This document shows positions 1 through 16,669 of a DNA stretch of 64,000 nucleotides, one piece after another. The stretch spans positions 42,335,099 through 42,399,098 of the forward strand of contig NC_089744.1 in NCBI RefSeq assembly GCF_040412425.1, given 5' to 3'. Under the pieces are notes generated by a model. That model worked only from the letters and a program-made list of their open reading frames with translations, ran no database searches and was not told where the DNA came from. Both the position numbers and the translations under genes were made by a program. Positions within the stretch are counted from its first letter, which is position 1, and each line of letters starts with the position of its first letter. The DNA is from Macrobrachium rosenbergii. Taxonomy: Eukaryota; Arthropoda; Malacostraca; Decapoda; Palaemonidae.

Positions 1-345
1 TACTGAACAATGTTCTTACATTATTAAGGAATGGATGACATTCCTGTTGCTTAAACTAATTAAAAATAATACAAAATTACAGTGATGGGGAAGAAAAATT
101 AATTATGGATCTTTTTGTGACGTTCAGGTGAATAATAACACTGTAATAGTCACACACAGATTACTAATATAATCCGCGACTAAAGTGTGCAACTGTGATC
201 GGCGTCTCAGTGCCCAAATCAATAATATTGAAATAGTTGCTGGATCATCTTAGAAAGAGTGCTTTGTTTAAAAGCTTCATGAAGAGTATTCTATTAATTT
301 TGTCATGACTGCAACTCTGTTTATCAAAATCTGTTTAAGATACAA

Positions 346-545
346 CATTGGAAATTGCAAAATATACGAAATAGAGCGACAAGGTTAATAAAAGCTGTCG
401 CACCTCTGTATAGAACCACTCCTGCAGTACTTGAGTTGCACTGGCTGCCAGTCGAAACCACAGTGAAGTTGGAAATGCTTGTTATGACATATCAAGCTAT
501 GAAGACTTTAGATCTTGACAGCTTTAAGTCTCTGAGAGGTCTGCT
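346..545 (+). pseudogene. Non-LTR retrotransposon reverse transcriptase, C-terminal fragment
   Basis: A short open stretch encodes the pattern NIRNRATRLI followed by LELHWLPV and then MTYQAMK. This is the typical end of the reverse transcriptase ORF of CR1/Jockey-type LINEs, where a 'QN.AARLI ... L.WLPV ... KI...TYKAL' block precedes the C terminus. Only about 65 residues remain and no upstream RT motifs (such as FADD) are nearby, so this is a dead 5'-truncated relic. The clade cannot be fixed from so little sequence. Confidence 0.6.
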
Positions 546-802
546 GTACATAATACGCCAGTCTTAACTACTAATTAGCTTTTCCTGTCTTTAGCTGATC
601 ATGAGTCATGATAGCCTTTGGTCTGGAGGGTCATTGGCAAAGCGTTTAAATCAAGACAACCCAACGGTCAAATGAAAAGGGCTGGGTAATTTTGTCAATC
701 GTTAGTCATAATCCTCAATAAAAAAAATCTGGATACTCCATCAATATACTAAAGCAGGTTTTCATGTAGGCTTATTAGGCTAAGTGGTTGCAGTCATGAA
801 TC

Positions 803-804
803 AG

Positions 805-844
<40 letters not shown>

Positions 845-846
845 AC

Positions 847-939
<93 letters not shown>
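803..939. repeat. Compound microsatellite (TAC)n-(TGC)n-(AAT)n
   Basis: Four TAC units run into about nine TGC units and then about 32 AAT units without interruption. Open frames across it (poly-Asn, poly-Ile) are artefacts of the repeat. Confidence 0.95.
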
Positions 940-1453
940 CTCTTTACACTTGGGAAGGAGATCCACTTGTAAAAATGTTTTGCAAAAAACTATGGCTGCA
1001 TCGCCAGAGTTAATTTTGTAATAACGTTTCTCTATTTTTCTAACGATTTCTTTATCTGTAGGGGAAAGATCGTGTAATAATTATTATATGATCTTTTCCC
1101 TACAGAAAAAAGATATCATCACGAAAATAAAGAAACTTTATGATATGAAACCTGCTGATGCAGCCATAATTTTTAACGAAAGTTATAAAATTTTATTTAT
1201 TTACCCATTCATTTTATAGAACACCAAACTGTTTATAAAAATTAGTCCGTATCACTATTTTTTATAACTGGCAACAGCATCTTACACAACAAAATTTGAA
1301 CTATTAAAGGAAATTTTAGATGTAAAAACAACCTTGTAGATGAAGTGGCATGGTTACAAGTGTAGATAACACATCACCCAATCAGTAAGAATATGATAAA
1401 CAACCATTAGGGAATGTAGCCTCTAGTTATGCCCTGTTTCAAGTAAGGTACAT

Positions 1454-1479
1454 TCTCTCTCTCTCTCTCTCTCTCTCTC
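1454..1479. repeat. (TC)n microsatellite
   Basis: About 13 perfect TC units. Confidence 0.9.
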
Positions 1480-1624
1480 GTTACAAGGAAGCGAAATCCA
1501 CTACAGCAGGTATTTGAACTCTGGGAAGACTGCCTCGCCAGGCTGCCACGATGTTTACGTACACTTTTCGAGTAAGTTAGCCATAACTTTGTCAATAATC
1601 TATCTCTCTAAATTTTTTATTTTT

Positions 1625-1626
<2 letters not shown>

Positions 1627-1700
<74 letters not shown>
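1627..1700. repeat. (ATT)n microsatellite
   Basis: About 24 perfect ATT units. The poly-Leu/Ile open frame over it is spurious. Confidence 0.95.
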
Positions 1701-2739
1701 CCGAGGATAATTTACTAGACCTCTTGGTCACATTTCTAGAAGCCTATTCATAGGAATAGCTCGTACTTCTACTTATAAGAATAAATAGGAACAAAACAAA
1801 GGTACAAAATTTGACTGCCACGTAGGAGGAGGCCAAAAGGAGACTATGAAAAGAGATCTTGAAATTACAACACGATCAGAACTTAAATATCTGAACTAAA
1901 AGCGTAGCAAGCTTACAGGTCATCGCAAATCAATAGTTATTAGTACTTCTATGTTAAAGATTTTTCTTTATTACCATTGCAATATTATTAAACAAAAGAT
2001 CCATCCACTAAAGACATAATCCTGATAATGTTCGTTATATTTATAAATATTTTCTTTAAATAAAAAAATGTTATTTTATCCCCGTTTTGAGTAATCATTC
2101 ATATATCATAAAGCCTAATTGTCATCGCCTATTAAATCAATATCTGTATTTGACAGTCATTGTCGGCAGTTTGCGAAGGTATCAAACATCTCACTGCAGT
2201 TTTACTTTCATTAGGGGAACAAAAAATTTAGTCCACAAATGAGCAATTTTTTACGTATCCTAGTTAGAACAGAATTCCGACCAACATGACTTTTATATCA
2301 ATTTATTTCTATTAACATTGTATTTCACCATTTCTATAATAAAATAATTAAATCTATAAACGCAAAGGTAATTTTAGGAAGCGGTTTGCTGCATGTTACT
2401 TGAGGGCATGACGTATTTCCTATGAATTCGGAAATGACGCTGCCAACTCTATAATTCTAATGATAAGCAATTGTAACAACTTCTCGATAGATCGAAAACT
2501 TCGGTGCCCAGACTTTCTAATTTACTAAGCAGTAAAAGACTGTGCAGATCTTATATACTTTTTTACGGGTCCTTCGGCGCAAAATGAACTAAGAAACGAG
2601 CTCCCAAATTAGATAAGGGAGTCAAACACTTCCATCTTTGCTTAAACGCTCAAACGAAACATGACATGTTTTTCTTGACATCTTGATATCTAAGAATAAC
2701 TTCAGAGAAGCTTCTACAGATGTTCATCACCTAATTTTC

Positions 2740-2905
2740 TCCTGTTTATTTTCTAGTGAGAGAATTCCTTCATATCTCTCAGATCTACCACCGCTATTTT
2801 TTTTTTTATTCCACAACGAGACAACTATACATCCACCATCGCGAACAATACAGCTTTTATTTTGCAGGCAGTACAGTGGCTTTCTTTTTCCGTGGCTCTT
2901 TTAGG
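2740..2905 (+). pseudogene. Possible LINE RT C-terminal tail fragment
   Basis: The frame reads ERIPSYLSDL, then about 20 residues later TIHPPSRTIQLL. That resembles the 'aPsYLsdLl ... R.s....L.vP' tail found at the very end of CR1/Jockey RT proteins, just downstream of the block seen at 346-545. It may belong to the same or a related broken element. The match is short and interrupted by a T-run, so this is tentative. Confidence 0.35.
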
Positions 2906-3208
2906 TTACTCATGGATTTGTAAAAAAATTCATAAACTGTAATAACTCTATGCTCAGTATGACTTAAGAATACAGTCCCTTGCACTTACAGATAATCTAA
3001 TGTAAGTATTAACTGTGTACACACATACAGGAATTATTTTATAATGTTGCTCTTAATGTACAAAAAGATGATCCAGTTGACTTAGCAGAAACATACAAAT
3101 TCAAACTTAAAATTGTATGAAAGTTAATCACTTTTAATTCCTGTTGCTTCGGGTTTGCTACAAAAAATCATTTTTACCTGGATCTATAAAACTGGTCATA
3201 TCTTTCAG

Positions 3209-9306
<6,098 letters not shown>

Positions 9307-9341
9307 TGAAGGTAGCATAAAGTAGAGATGGCTACATGTGC

Positions 9342-9347
9342 AATAAA
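9342..9347 (+). terminator. Candidate polyadenylation signal of the carotenoid oxygenase gene
   Basis: AATAAA lies 35 bases after the stop codon, followed about 14 bases later by an A-run. A second AATAAA lies at 9548-9553. Which one is used cannot be decided here. Confidence 0.5.
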
Positions 9348-9353
9348 CAGTTA

Positions 9354-10889
9354 AAGATGTGCAAAAAAAATCCTGAGTTCCTCTTTCTAATAGCATACTG
9401 TACTATGTAACTTATCTAAGTTAGTTTCCTAATAGTTATGCAATTACTTTCATAACATTTATGCTGTTATCACGAGTAAAATAATTCTGCAACCAGTATT
9501 TTACAATTTAAACCTTAAGTAAATTTGACTGCTTAAATGAAAGACAAATAAAAATAATGGTGATGAAATGACTGCTATTTGATGCAAGATTACTACTACA
9601 CTGAATTCATTTATTATTAAACAAATCATATGAGCAACATAAAAAATATCCCCACAATTTGTCAGTTTTATTACATGGAATGTTCAGGAATATACAGTAT
9701 TCAAATGACACCACCCTTCAAACAGAAGCAGTGCAGGCTCATAACACTAATCCTTATTAGCAGTGTATAATGATGAAAAGTAAATGAAGACTCAAGTAAT
9801 ATCAAGTTGTGAGGCTGCTTTGACTCGGTCTTCATTTATTACATAGTTTAATTAAATCGGTGCTTGATCATTAAGCAATGATAATTCTTGTACATTAGTT
9901 AAGAAAAGAGAAAAAATCAATCATCTGACAGAACACCTGCTTACTCATACATCATAAAAATAACTTGCCCTGCAGATAACCATTAATGCCTAATACTTGC
10001 AACAAAATTAGATTTAGATGGTGGGGATGGGGTGAGGAGTCAGGACGCTAAAGACAAAGCATGTAGCACATAAGTTCAACTTGATGCCTAAATCTAATAA
10101 TCCAGAAACATTTTTTTTTTCAAATAAAAACTCTCAATACTAGCCCAAAAGTGAAGAACTACTCTTATAAACAGTAAGAACCTTCCTTCAGAGCTTGATC
10201 TAATACAGTTTACTAACCAGCTGTAGCATTAACAAGATACGAATTACATTTTGAATGTTGTTTTTCCATGGCCTCTCCTCTTCCTGTTTATCTCCAGACA
10301 CTGAAACTTCTTTCATTTACTGATACTCAAGCTCTGCACACTCTCCACATGCCAGAATATGCTTATATCATCAATGAGCTTGGGAACAACAAAATTTTTC
10401 CTTAGTAAACCTGAGCCAGATTTGAACTGTCCTTATCACAATTTTATTTCTTTGATATTATACTTTAAATTGGTTTAACTGTGCAAACACCTTACAGAAC
10501 TTTACCATGGCAATTCATGATAAAACTTCAATAAATATAATAATTTGTTATAGCCATTTACCTCTGTAAATTTCTCCTACACAGCAATTGTAAAGTATTC
10601 CATGTAAAAAAAAGGCAGCAAACAAATCTGATACAAATCTTGGGATATCTATTCTGTAACTCACTTTGTTTACAAAATTACAGTTCTGAAAAAATATGTT
10701 ATTAATTATTATATATATATTCATACTGCTCGGAGGGAATGTCATACCACCTTCCTGGGGCTGTTGGCTGTCTTTCCATCTCAGAAAACTGAAACCTCCA
10801 AAAGGGACTCGCATTTTGTTCATCCTAGACAGTATGACTGCAATGTCTTCTACAAAGAGGTTAGACTCTTACTGAGCTCCTCTCAAGTC
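9354..10889. other. Intergenic AT-rich region
   Basis: I see no gene. Short open frames have no family pattern. The region ends where DIRS-like coding sequence becomes recognisable. Confidence 0.5.
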
Positions 10890-11659
10890 AGTAATTGCTA
10901 ATATGCTTCCACAATCCGGAAGTGGACTGGTTTGCCACATGTGAGAGCCATCAACTTCCAGTGTATGTTTCTCTGATCCTGGGTACTCAGGCAATAGCAA
11001 GAGATGCATACTGGAACAAATGGAGGACAATATACCTTTTTCCTTCATTGTCCCAGATTTTGAAAGCTTTGAAAATCTACTAGCTTTCAACGGAACTGGT
11101 TGCCTAGTAGCCCTGAATTAGCCAAGAGGTTATTGGTTCCTTATTTCTTCCACAACAGGCAAGAATAGATTCCATTGCCGTCCATTGTTCTATCCCAGAC
11201 AGAAGGATGGTAAGTTGTTTAAGCATCCTCCTTTCTGAGCCGTGACCTGCCTAACATTGCTAGGTGCCTAGTGCAAAACTATGGACTTCATCTATCCAGC
11301 ACACCAGTTTGTATGGGAAATGTGATTAGATTAACACCACACTGAGAGCCCAATTGAAATCTGTTAAAAAATAGTTTACATTTGATTATCTTTTGAGGTC
11401 AATCATGGCATACAAAGCAGCGTTGGCGGAACCCTTGCCTTTTTGTTTGGAATTGATTCTAATACAAAAATTGTTGATTCCATTCTCCAGTCTTTTACAC
11501 TGCAAAGGTCAGGTCCTGCAAAATTTCCCATTACCTGGTCCCTGAATAAGGTTCTTAGATTCCTGTCATCCCTCCAATTCCTGGGCCCAATACAACTACA
11601 AATCATGTTGCAAAAGGCAGTCTTCTTGACTGCTTTGGCATCAGGAGCTCGGATTAACA
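10890..11659 (+). pseudogene. Decayed DIRS-like retrotransposon fragment (RNase H tail and recombinase start)
   Basis: Translation at 10910-11083 gives VDWFATCESHQLPVYVS, then WNKWRTIYLFPS. This matches the conserved 'vDLFATesNhkLPcYVapnLDP ... W..iYLFPP' block that follows RNase H in elements A and B of this window. Near 11600-11655 the frame KAVFLTALASGARI matches the 'lLRKTLFLvSLASGARISEL' core of the DIRS tyrosine recombinase, where the catalytic Arg lies. The copy is cut at 11660 by the TA target and terminal repeat of a Tigger-type element. It has many stops and is older than the elements inserted after it. Confidence 0.7.
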
Positions 11660-11661
11660 TA

Positions 11662-11968
11662 CAATCAACCCCCACCTATTCGCGGTTCCAGATTCGCGGC
11701 TTCACCTACTTGCAGATTTTTCTGTGGAACCTATCTCTAGATTATTTGTGGAAAACTTGCCTATTTGCAGATATTTTCATAGGGCAATATTCTGTATTTT
11801 CATATTATTTTCATGACTAAATATTGTACTGTATGTAAGTATACATTACTTATGATAAAACAATGATTTACAGTACTAATTTTCAAAAAATATTAAGTTT
11901 AATAAAATTACAGTAAATAATAAGATTAAATAAGATTAAATAATACAGTAATAATAATAATAATAATA
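11662..11968 (+). mobile_element. Left terminal part of a Tigger/pogo-type DNA transposon
   Basis: Starts after a TA dinucleotide with CAATCAACCCCCACC and 'tattcgcgg', the same terminal pattern as the MITE at 40993 (CAGTGAACCCCCC, then tattcgcgg). Its next 150 bases match the reverse complement of the MITE's right arm at 49526-49687. It is interrupted by the miniature DIRS at 11969. The same element probably resumes after 21011, where Tigger transposase sequence begins. Confidence 0.65.
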
Positions 11969-12754
11969 AAAGGATTTTGACAAAGGAAAAATCTATTTCT
12001 GGAGAGGGGCCCGTGTCACCCGGTGAAAAAGTCCATTCAGCACTTATTTCTAGGTAATTCCGTTGCTAGATACCAGAGAAAGCTAAATGAAATGCTGGAG
12101 TTACCACCCCAGAGCGAGCTCCACTAGATGGAGTCGTGTATGGAAAAGGGTGAACTACAAAAACACGGAACCTTATCCTATAGAGATTCCCAATGTCAAA
12201 AGTCCCAACGAGAGAGGTGCGATACAAGCCCATGCACTACTCGCGGACTGTATACAAGGCAACACTAGTCGCATTCCATGTTAGCACCCACCCCACTAGA
12301 ATGATGTTTACCATGGGAGGGAGAGAATGAAAAAACAGGGTGGGTCACTTTTTTCGGGTGGATAATAACAGAGAAATAAACCCCTCTCCAGAAATAGATT
12401 TTTCCTTTGTCAAAATCCTTTTTCTGGATAAAGTAAGTGGTCCCGTGTCATTGAACCGGTGAAATAATAACAGAGAAATAAACATCATTCTTATGCTATT
12501 AAAGACTTAAATAGAGACGTTGAAAACTAGGAGAATTCTACCCTGAACATTAGTAAGGTCCTCTAAATTCATGTAATGAAAATAAAGTAAGTGGTCACTG
12601 TCTAAGATCATGAGCTTAGAATTGAACCTGAATAGGCTTGTATTAAGAAAATACTTTCTGCCTAATAGCAGACCCAATGACAGCAACGGAATTACCTAGA
12701 AATAAGTGCTGAATGGACTTTTTCACCGGCTGACACGGGACCCCGATCCAGAAA
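11969..12754 (-). mobile_element. Miniature non-autonomous DIRS-like element
   Basis: About 786 bp with no coding capacity, yet carrying the hallmarks of DIRS elements. The left end (ggattttgacaaagg, then gtcacccggtga) and the right end (ttcaccggctgacacggg, then gatccagaaa) match the termini of elements A and B. An internal complementary region around 12345-12475 contains the complement of the left end directly followed by the complement of the right end. Only about 230 bases lie between that region and the right terminus. It sits at a TTT site like A and B. Internal deletion of a full element is the simplest origin, with mobilisation in trans. Confidence 0.75.
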
Positions 12755-12941
12755 TACTGTACTGTACCTGTAATAATATGTACAGGTAATACTAAGTACA
12801 GTACCTGTATGTACTAATTTTCAAATATTAATATATGTAATAAGATTAATAAAATTAAATAATACTGTAATAACATAATACTGTACAGTACCTGTAATAA
12901 TAGTAATAAAATTAAATACAGTAATAATAAGATTAAATAAT
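12755..12941. other. AT-rich spacer between two DIRS insertions
   Basis: Rich in tactgtac/gtacagtac palindromes and AAT triplets. It resembles the sequence just left of the miniature element (11820-11965), and so is probably the interior of the split Tigger element, partly duplicated. Confidence 0.45.
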
Positions 12942-13300
12942 AAAGGGATTTTGACAAAGGAAAAATCTATTTCTGGAGGAAGACCTGTGTCACCCAGTGA
13001 AATTGGTTCCAATTAGCACATTTCTAGGTATAAGATTGCTATATATACCAGAGAAAAAAGCTATGTAGAATGCTGGAGTTACTACCTCCAGTTGATCATC
13101 TCAAACAGATGTCGATATATACCAGGGTGGGGGGTGAGCTATTTACGCTTCCACAGGCCTTCGTCCAATAGACTTCTCAATTCTCAAAGACCCAAATTGG
13201 ATGAGCCGTTACACACTTGTAACCCGAATACTCACCCGACCGCCAAGTAGGCGTCATCACGAGACTGACACGTCATCCCAAATTTAGCACCCACCAAGCT
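12942..13300. repeat. Element A left (3') inverted terminal repeat
   Basis: Near-complement of 20690-21011, including ttctaggtataagattgc and gatgtcgatatatacc. The outermost 50 bases differ between the two ends (ggattttgacaaagg on the left, cgacccagaa on the right). Confidence 0.88.
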
Positions 13301-13337
13301 GAGTATTTCTCCCGGGTGGGAAAAAACGAGGGTGGGT

Positions 13338-13425
13338 CACTGGGTGACACAGGTCTTCCCCCAGAAATAGATTTTTCCTTTGTCAAAATCCCTTTTCTGG
13401 GTCGACCTGTGTCAGCCAGTGAAAT
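13338..13425. repeat. Element A internal complementary region (circle-junction template)
   Basis: Reads cactgggtgacacaggtctt, continues through tttgtcaaaatccc, then ctgggtcgacctgtgtcagc. The first part is the complement of the left end of the element and the second is the complement of the right end, fused in order. In DIRS1 this region is proposed to template completion and circularisation of the replication intermediate. Confidence 0.85.
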
Positions 13426-14136
13426 AGTGACAGAGAATTAGCTATACGAAAACTTGGTGGCCCGCCTCAAAGAATACACAAACGGAACTAAAATAAAACA
13501 TTTAAAGAAAACTTCACTGTGTTTTAATACTGACAATTCAAACATGATCACAAAATCAGAATTCAGAGGCACACAGGTAAAAAATTCAGAAATACACAGT
13601 AAAATTTTGAGGTACTCAGATAAAAATTTTGAATACTAGATATTAATCCAACTAGGATACTTAAGGCTAACAAAATTAAATGACACTGAGGCATTTGTGT
13701 AAATAAATGGGCTAGGCTAAGGGGCAGAACTGACCCAAGGGAAGACGCAGGGCAAGCAGGTGAGACAGGGGGTCAGGGACTAAATTCATATAAACTAAAC
13801 TTGAGTTGGACCAGGGGGAACCACATTACCCACTGTAACTGTGGAATATTTAAGGGCCTCTAAAGACTTAAGATAGTGGCATTTAAATACTTTTGGTGAT
13901 TTCCAACCCGATATACTTCTTAAGATCATCAAAATTCATATAATGAAAAAGTTAGTAGAAGTGGCCACTGCAGAGTAGGATCCCTTAACTGCAGGAAAAC
14001 ATCAAGGACCCTAGGTACTGATTCCGGATTTGCTTGCTTAATAAAATAAAGAATTTGTTGTCTGATGGCTTTGAGTGAAATATTGCCCCCTTCCCTAACA
14101 AAAAGGGGACCCAGAAATAGAGTTCTATTAGAGGTC

Positions 14137-14860
14137 CTATCTAAGTAAGCCCTTAAAGTATTGACTGGGCACAGAGATAAATCTTGTGGAAGAGGGACAA
14201 TGACTGGGCACAGAGATAAATCTTGTGGAAGAGGGACAATAGTTCCAAGGACACCACCTATTCTGCGGGTCTTCGTTCTTTGCTAAAAAACTAGGATCTG
14301 GGGATAACAGAACTTCACCTGACGGGAGGAAATCAACATGATTAGATTCTCTAGAAAGAGCAGACAGTTCAGAAATTCTAGCCCCTGAGGCTAGACTTAC
14401 TAAGAACAGAGTTTTCCTTAACAGACTCGGGTATGAACATGAAAGATTATCAGTGTCTGATGCCAACCTAAGAACATCATTTAAGTACCAGGAGACCGTG
14501 TGTGGACGGGTTGCTGGTCTAAGGCACGCACATGCTCTAGGGATAGATGAAAAATATGAGTCTGAAAGATTAATATTAAAGCCATGTAAAAATATTCTTT
14601 TTAAAGCAGATTTAGTTGTAGTAACAGTACTAGAAGCCAGACCCTTCTCGAATAATGACCTAAAGAAAGAGATTGCTAGGTTCGTGGTCATCTCATGAGC
14701 ATTTGATTCTCTCAGAAACAAGGCTAATTTCTTAACCGTCGAGTCATACTGCCTGAGGGTAGATTCTCTTTTATCAGACTCAATAAATAATATATTAAGA
14801 GGGTCAATTTTGGCGTCTTTAAGCGCTACGTATTTCATGAAATCCATAAAGTTAGGGCAC
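14137..14860 (-). pseudogene. Element A tyrosine recombinase, frameshifted and decayed
   Basis: The N-terminal part is well preserved (ESDKRESTLRQYDS, then FFRSLFEKGLASS, SYFSSIPRACA, and the catalytic-Arg block LVSLASGARISELSAL). The frame then runs into a 40-bp tandem duplication at about 14161-14247 and stops. Downstream, 13860-14136 still encodes scrambled remains of the C-terminal domain (a KAIRQQILYFIKQANP-like block). The HDIR block of the intact copy is destroyed by frameshift and substitution. The product would lack the catalytic His, second Arg and Tyr, so it is inactive. Confidence 0.85.
14161..14247. repeat. 40-bp tandem duplication inside the element A recombinase
   Basis: The segment gactgggcacagagataaat plus the next 20 bases occurs twice in tandem. 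Element B has a single copy at the matching place, so this is a local duplication in copy A. Confidence 0.85.
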
Positions 14861-16461
14861 TGAGAATTCTTGAGGAAGCTGACACAATCCGAGTTTGTAC
14901 TATTTGTGTCAACTGTGGGTTGGGAATAGGTCTGGGAGTGAGCTTCAACTCTAGAAGTAAGGGAAACCAACTGCTTTTGGGCCAGTTGGGTGCCACCAGT
15001 GCTACTCGGCCTCTGAATGATCTCAGCTTGTGCAAAACTTTCATTAACAAATTTACTGGGGGAAACAGATAGATCCTTTGCCACCTGTTCCAGTCGATTG
15101 TCATTGCATCTGTGGAATAAGCCAGAGGGTCCAGATTGGGAGCTACATAACAGGGAAGTTTGTGGTTGCTCTCTGTGGCAAACAGGTCTACCTGGAGACC
15201 CGGTACCTGAAGACAAATCCATGCAAACGACTTCTTGTCTAGAGACCACTCCGACTCCAGTGGGGTTGTCCTGGAAAGTGAGTCTGCAATGACATTCTGG
15301 ACACCTGCCAAGTGGGTGGCTGACAGATGCCAACAATGTTTCCTTGCTAGGGAGAAAATCGCGATCATCACTTGATTGATATGACCTGACTTGGAGCCTC
15401 CCCTGTTCAGGCAGTGAACTATAACTGCATTGTCTAGTACCAACCTGATGTGAATCTGTCTGGCTGGGCGAAGTTTCTTCAACGTTAGGAACACCGCCAT
15501 GGCTTCTAGGATGTTTATATGGAACTGGCGGAACACTGTCGACCACGTTCCTTGGACTTTTCCGTGTTGGGAGTATCCCCCCCAAACCGCTCAGGGAGGC
15601 GTCTGTATGTACCACGAGAGACGGAGGGGGAAATTGGAGAGGCACTGACCTTGACAAACTCTTGACTGTCGACCAAGGGCGAAGTCTTTTCCTCAAGATC
15701 TGGGGGATCAGAGAAAGTTTGTCTCTGCTCCGCCTGTTGGCTCGTTTCTGCCAAACCCTGTTTATGTCTTTCAGTTTGGTTTTCAGCAGCAAGTCTGTCA
15801 CCGAAGCAAACTGAAGAGAGCCGAGAATCTTCTCCTGGGTACGACGAGAGGCATGCTTGTTTCTGAGGAACTGTCTGGTAGCTTTGGCTATTTCTTTTCT
15901 CTTGGCTGGTGGCAAAGACAGTTTGTGAGTGCTGAGGTCCCAATGAATCCCTAGCCACCGGAATTGAGCTGCTGGGACTAAGCGTGATTTCTTCCTTTTT
16001 ATTTGGAAACCAAGGTATTCCAAGAAATTGATGACTATATGGGTTGCTCTTTGACACTCTTTGGCACTGGGTGCCCAAATGATCCAATCGTCCAGATATG
16101 CAGCCAACATGATCCCTTGGGACCGCAGCTCTTGAACGACTGTCTCTGCCAGTTTGATAAAAATTCGGGGTGCGATGTTGAGCCCGAATGGCATGACCCT
16201 GAAGGAGTAGGCTTGTTTTCCTAGTCTGAATCCCAGGTAAGAGGAGAAGTTTCTCGCAATAGGGACGTGATAATATGCGTCTGTAAGATCTATAGAGGTG
16301 GTGACAGCCCCACGAGGAAGTAGGGTCCGTACCTGTGAGATTGTAAGTATGCGGAATTTGTCGCATTGAATGAATGAATTGATGCGGGACAGGTCCAGAA
16401 TTACTCTCCGCTTGTCTGAGTCCTTCTTCGGAACACTGAACAGACGGCCTTGAAATTTCAA
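14835..16461 (-). pseudogene. Element A reverse transcriptase / RNase H (one frameshift)
   Basis: RT core: KKDSDKRRVILDLSRIN, then SIDLTDAYYHVPI with the first catalytic Asp, MPFGLNIAP, and AAYLDDWIIW with the YxDD active site. All are intact over 16461 to about 15550. RNase H follows: LVVHTDASL, then after a frameshift near 15540 INILEAMAVF, LVLDNAVIVH and VIADSLSR, carrying the D-E-D-D catalytic residues. Next is the conserved DIRS block VDLFATESNHKLPCYVAPNL with WQRIYLFPP. The frame then changes back into the recombinase. Because the only break in RT/RNase H is a frameshift, the copy is probably fairly young. Pol begins further upstream near 16800 (GRLYLFRDRWAFSPWAHSIV). Confidence 0.88.
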
Positions 16462-16669
16462 GTGTCTGACTTTCCTTATTGCATTCTTCTGCAGGAGTTC
16501 TTCTGCAAAGTCCTGTAAGTCCTGGGATGGGTGTTGAAGGAACCTGACTGGTGGGGGAGGCCCCTTGCATCAGCTCCAACCCAGTCCTTTCGAGACTATG
16601 CTGTGGGCCCACGGGCTGAAGGCCCAACGGTCCCTGAAGAGATACAATCTCCCTCCTAATTGGGGTGCC

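Larger units (their letters stand above)
960..2680. other. Non-coding AT-rich region
   Basis: No recognisable gene. The stretch holds two microsatellites (listed separately) and a short inverted repeat around 1060-1110, where 'ggggaaagatcgtgtaataa' is followed by its near-complement ending in 'ttttcccct'. It could be 5' flanking or intronic DNA of the carotenoid oxygenase gene that starts downstream, because that gene's first exon is missing from view. Confidence 0.5.

Noticed and set aside
775..972. Open frames of poly-Ile, poly-Asn and poly-Cys on both strands
   Set aside because: They are translations of the TGC/AAT microsatellite, with no conserved sequence on either side.
3155..3208. 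Upstream extension of the carotenoid oxygenase first exon (LQKIIFTWIYK...)
   Set aside because: It begins at a TTG, is AT-rich and ends in a pyrimidine-rich acceptor; the family-like sequence starts only after 3208.
15515..16627. 370-codon minus-strand frame overlapping the RT of element A
   Set aside because: It is a shadow frame: the RT motifs (DAYYHVPI, YLDDW) are in the other frame, and this one has no recognisable domain.
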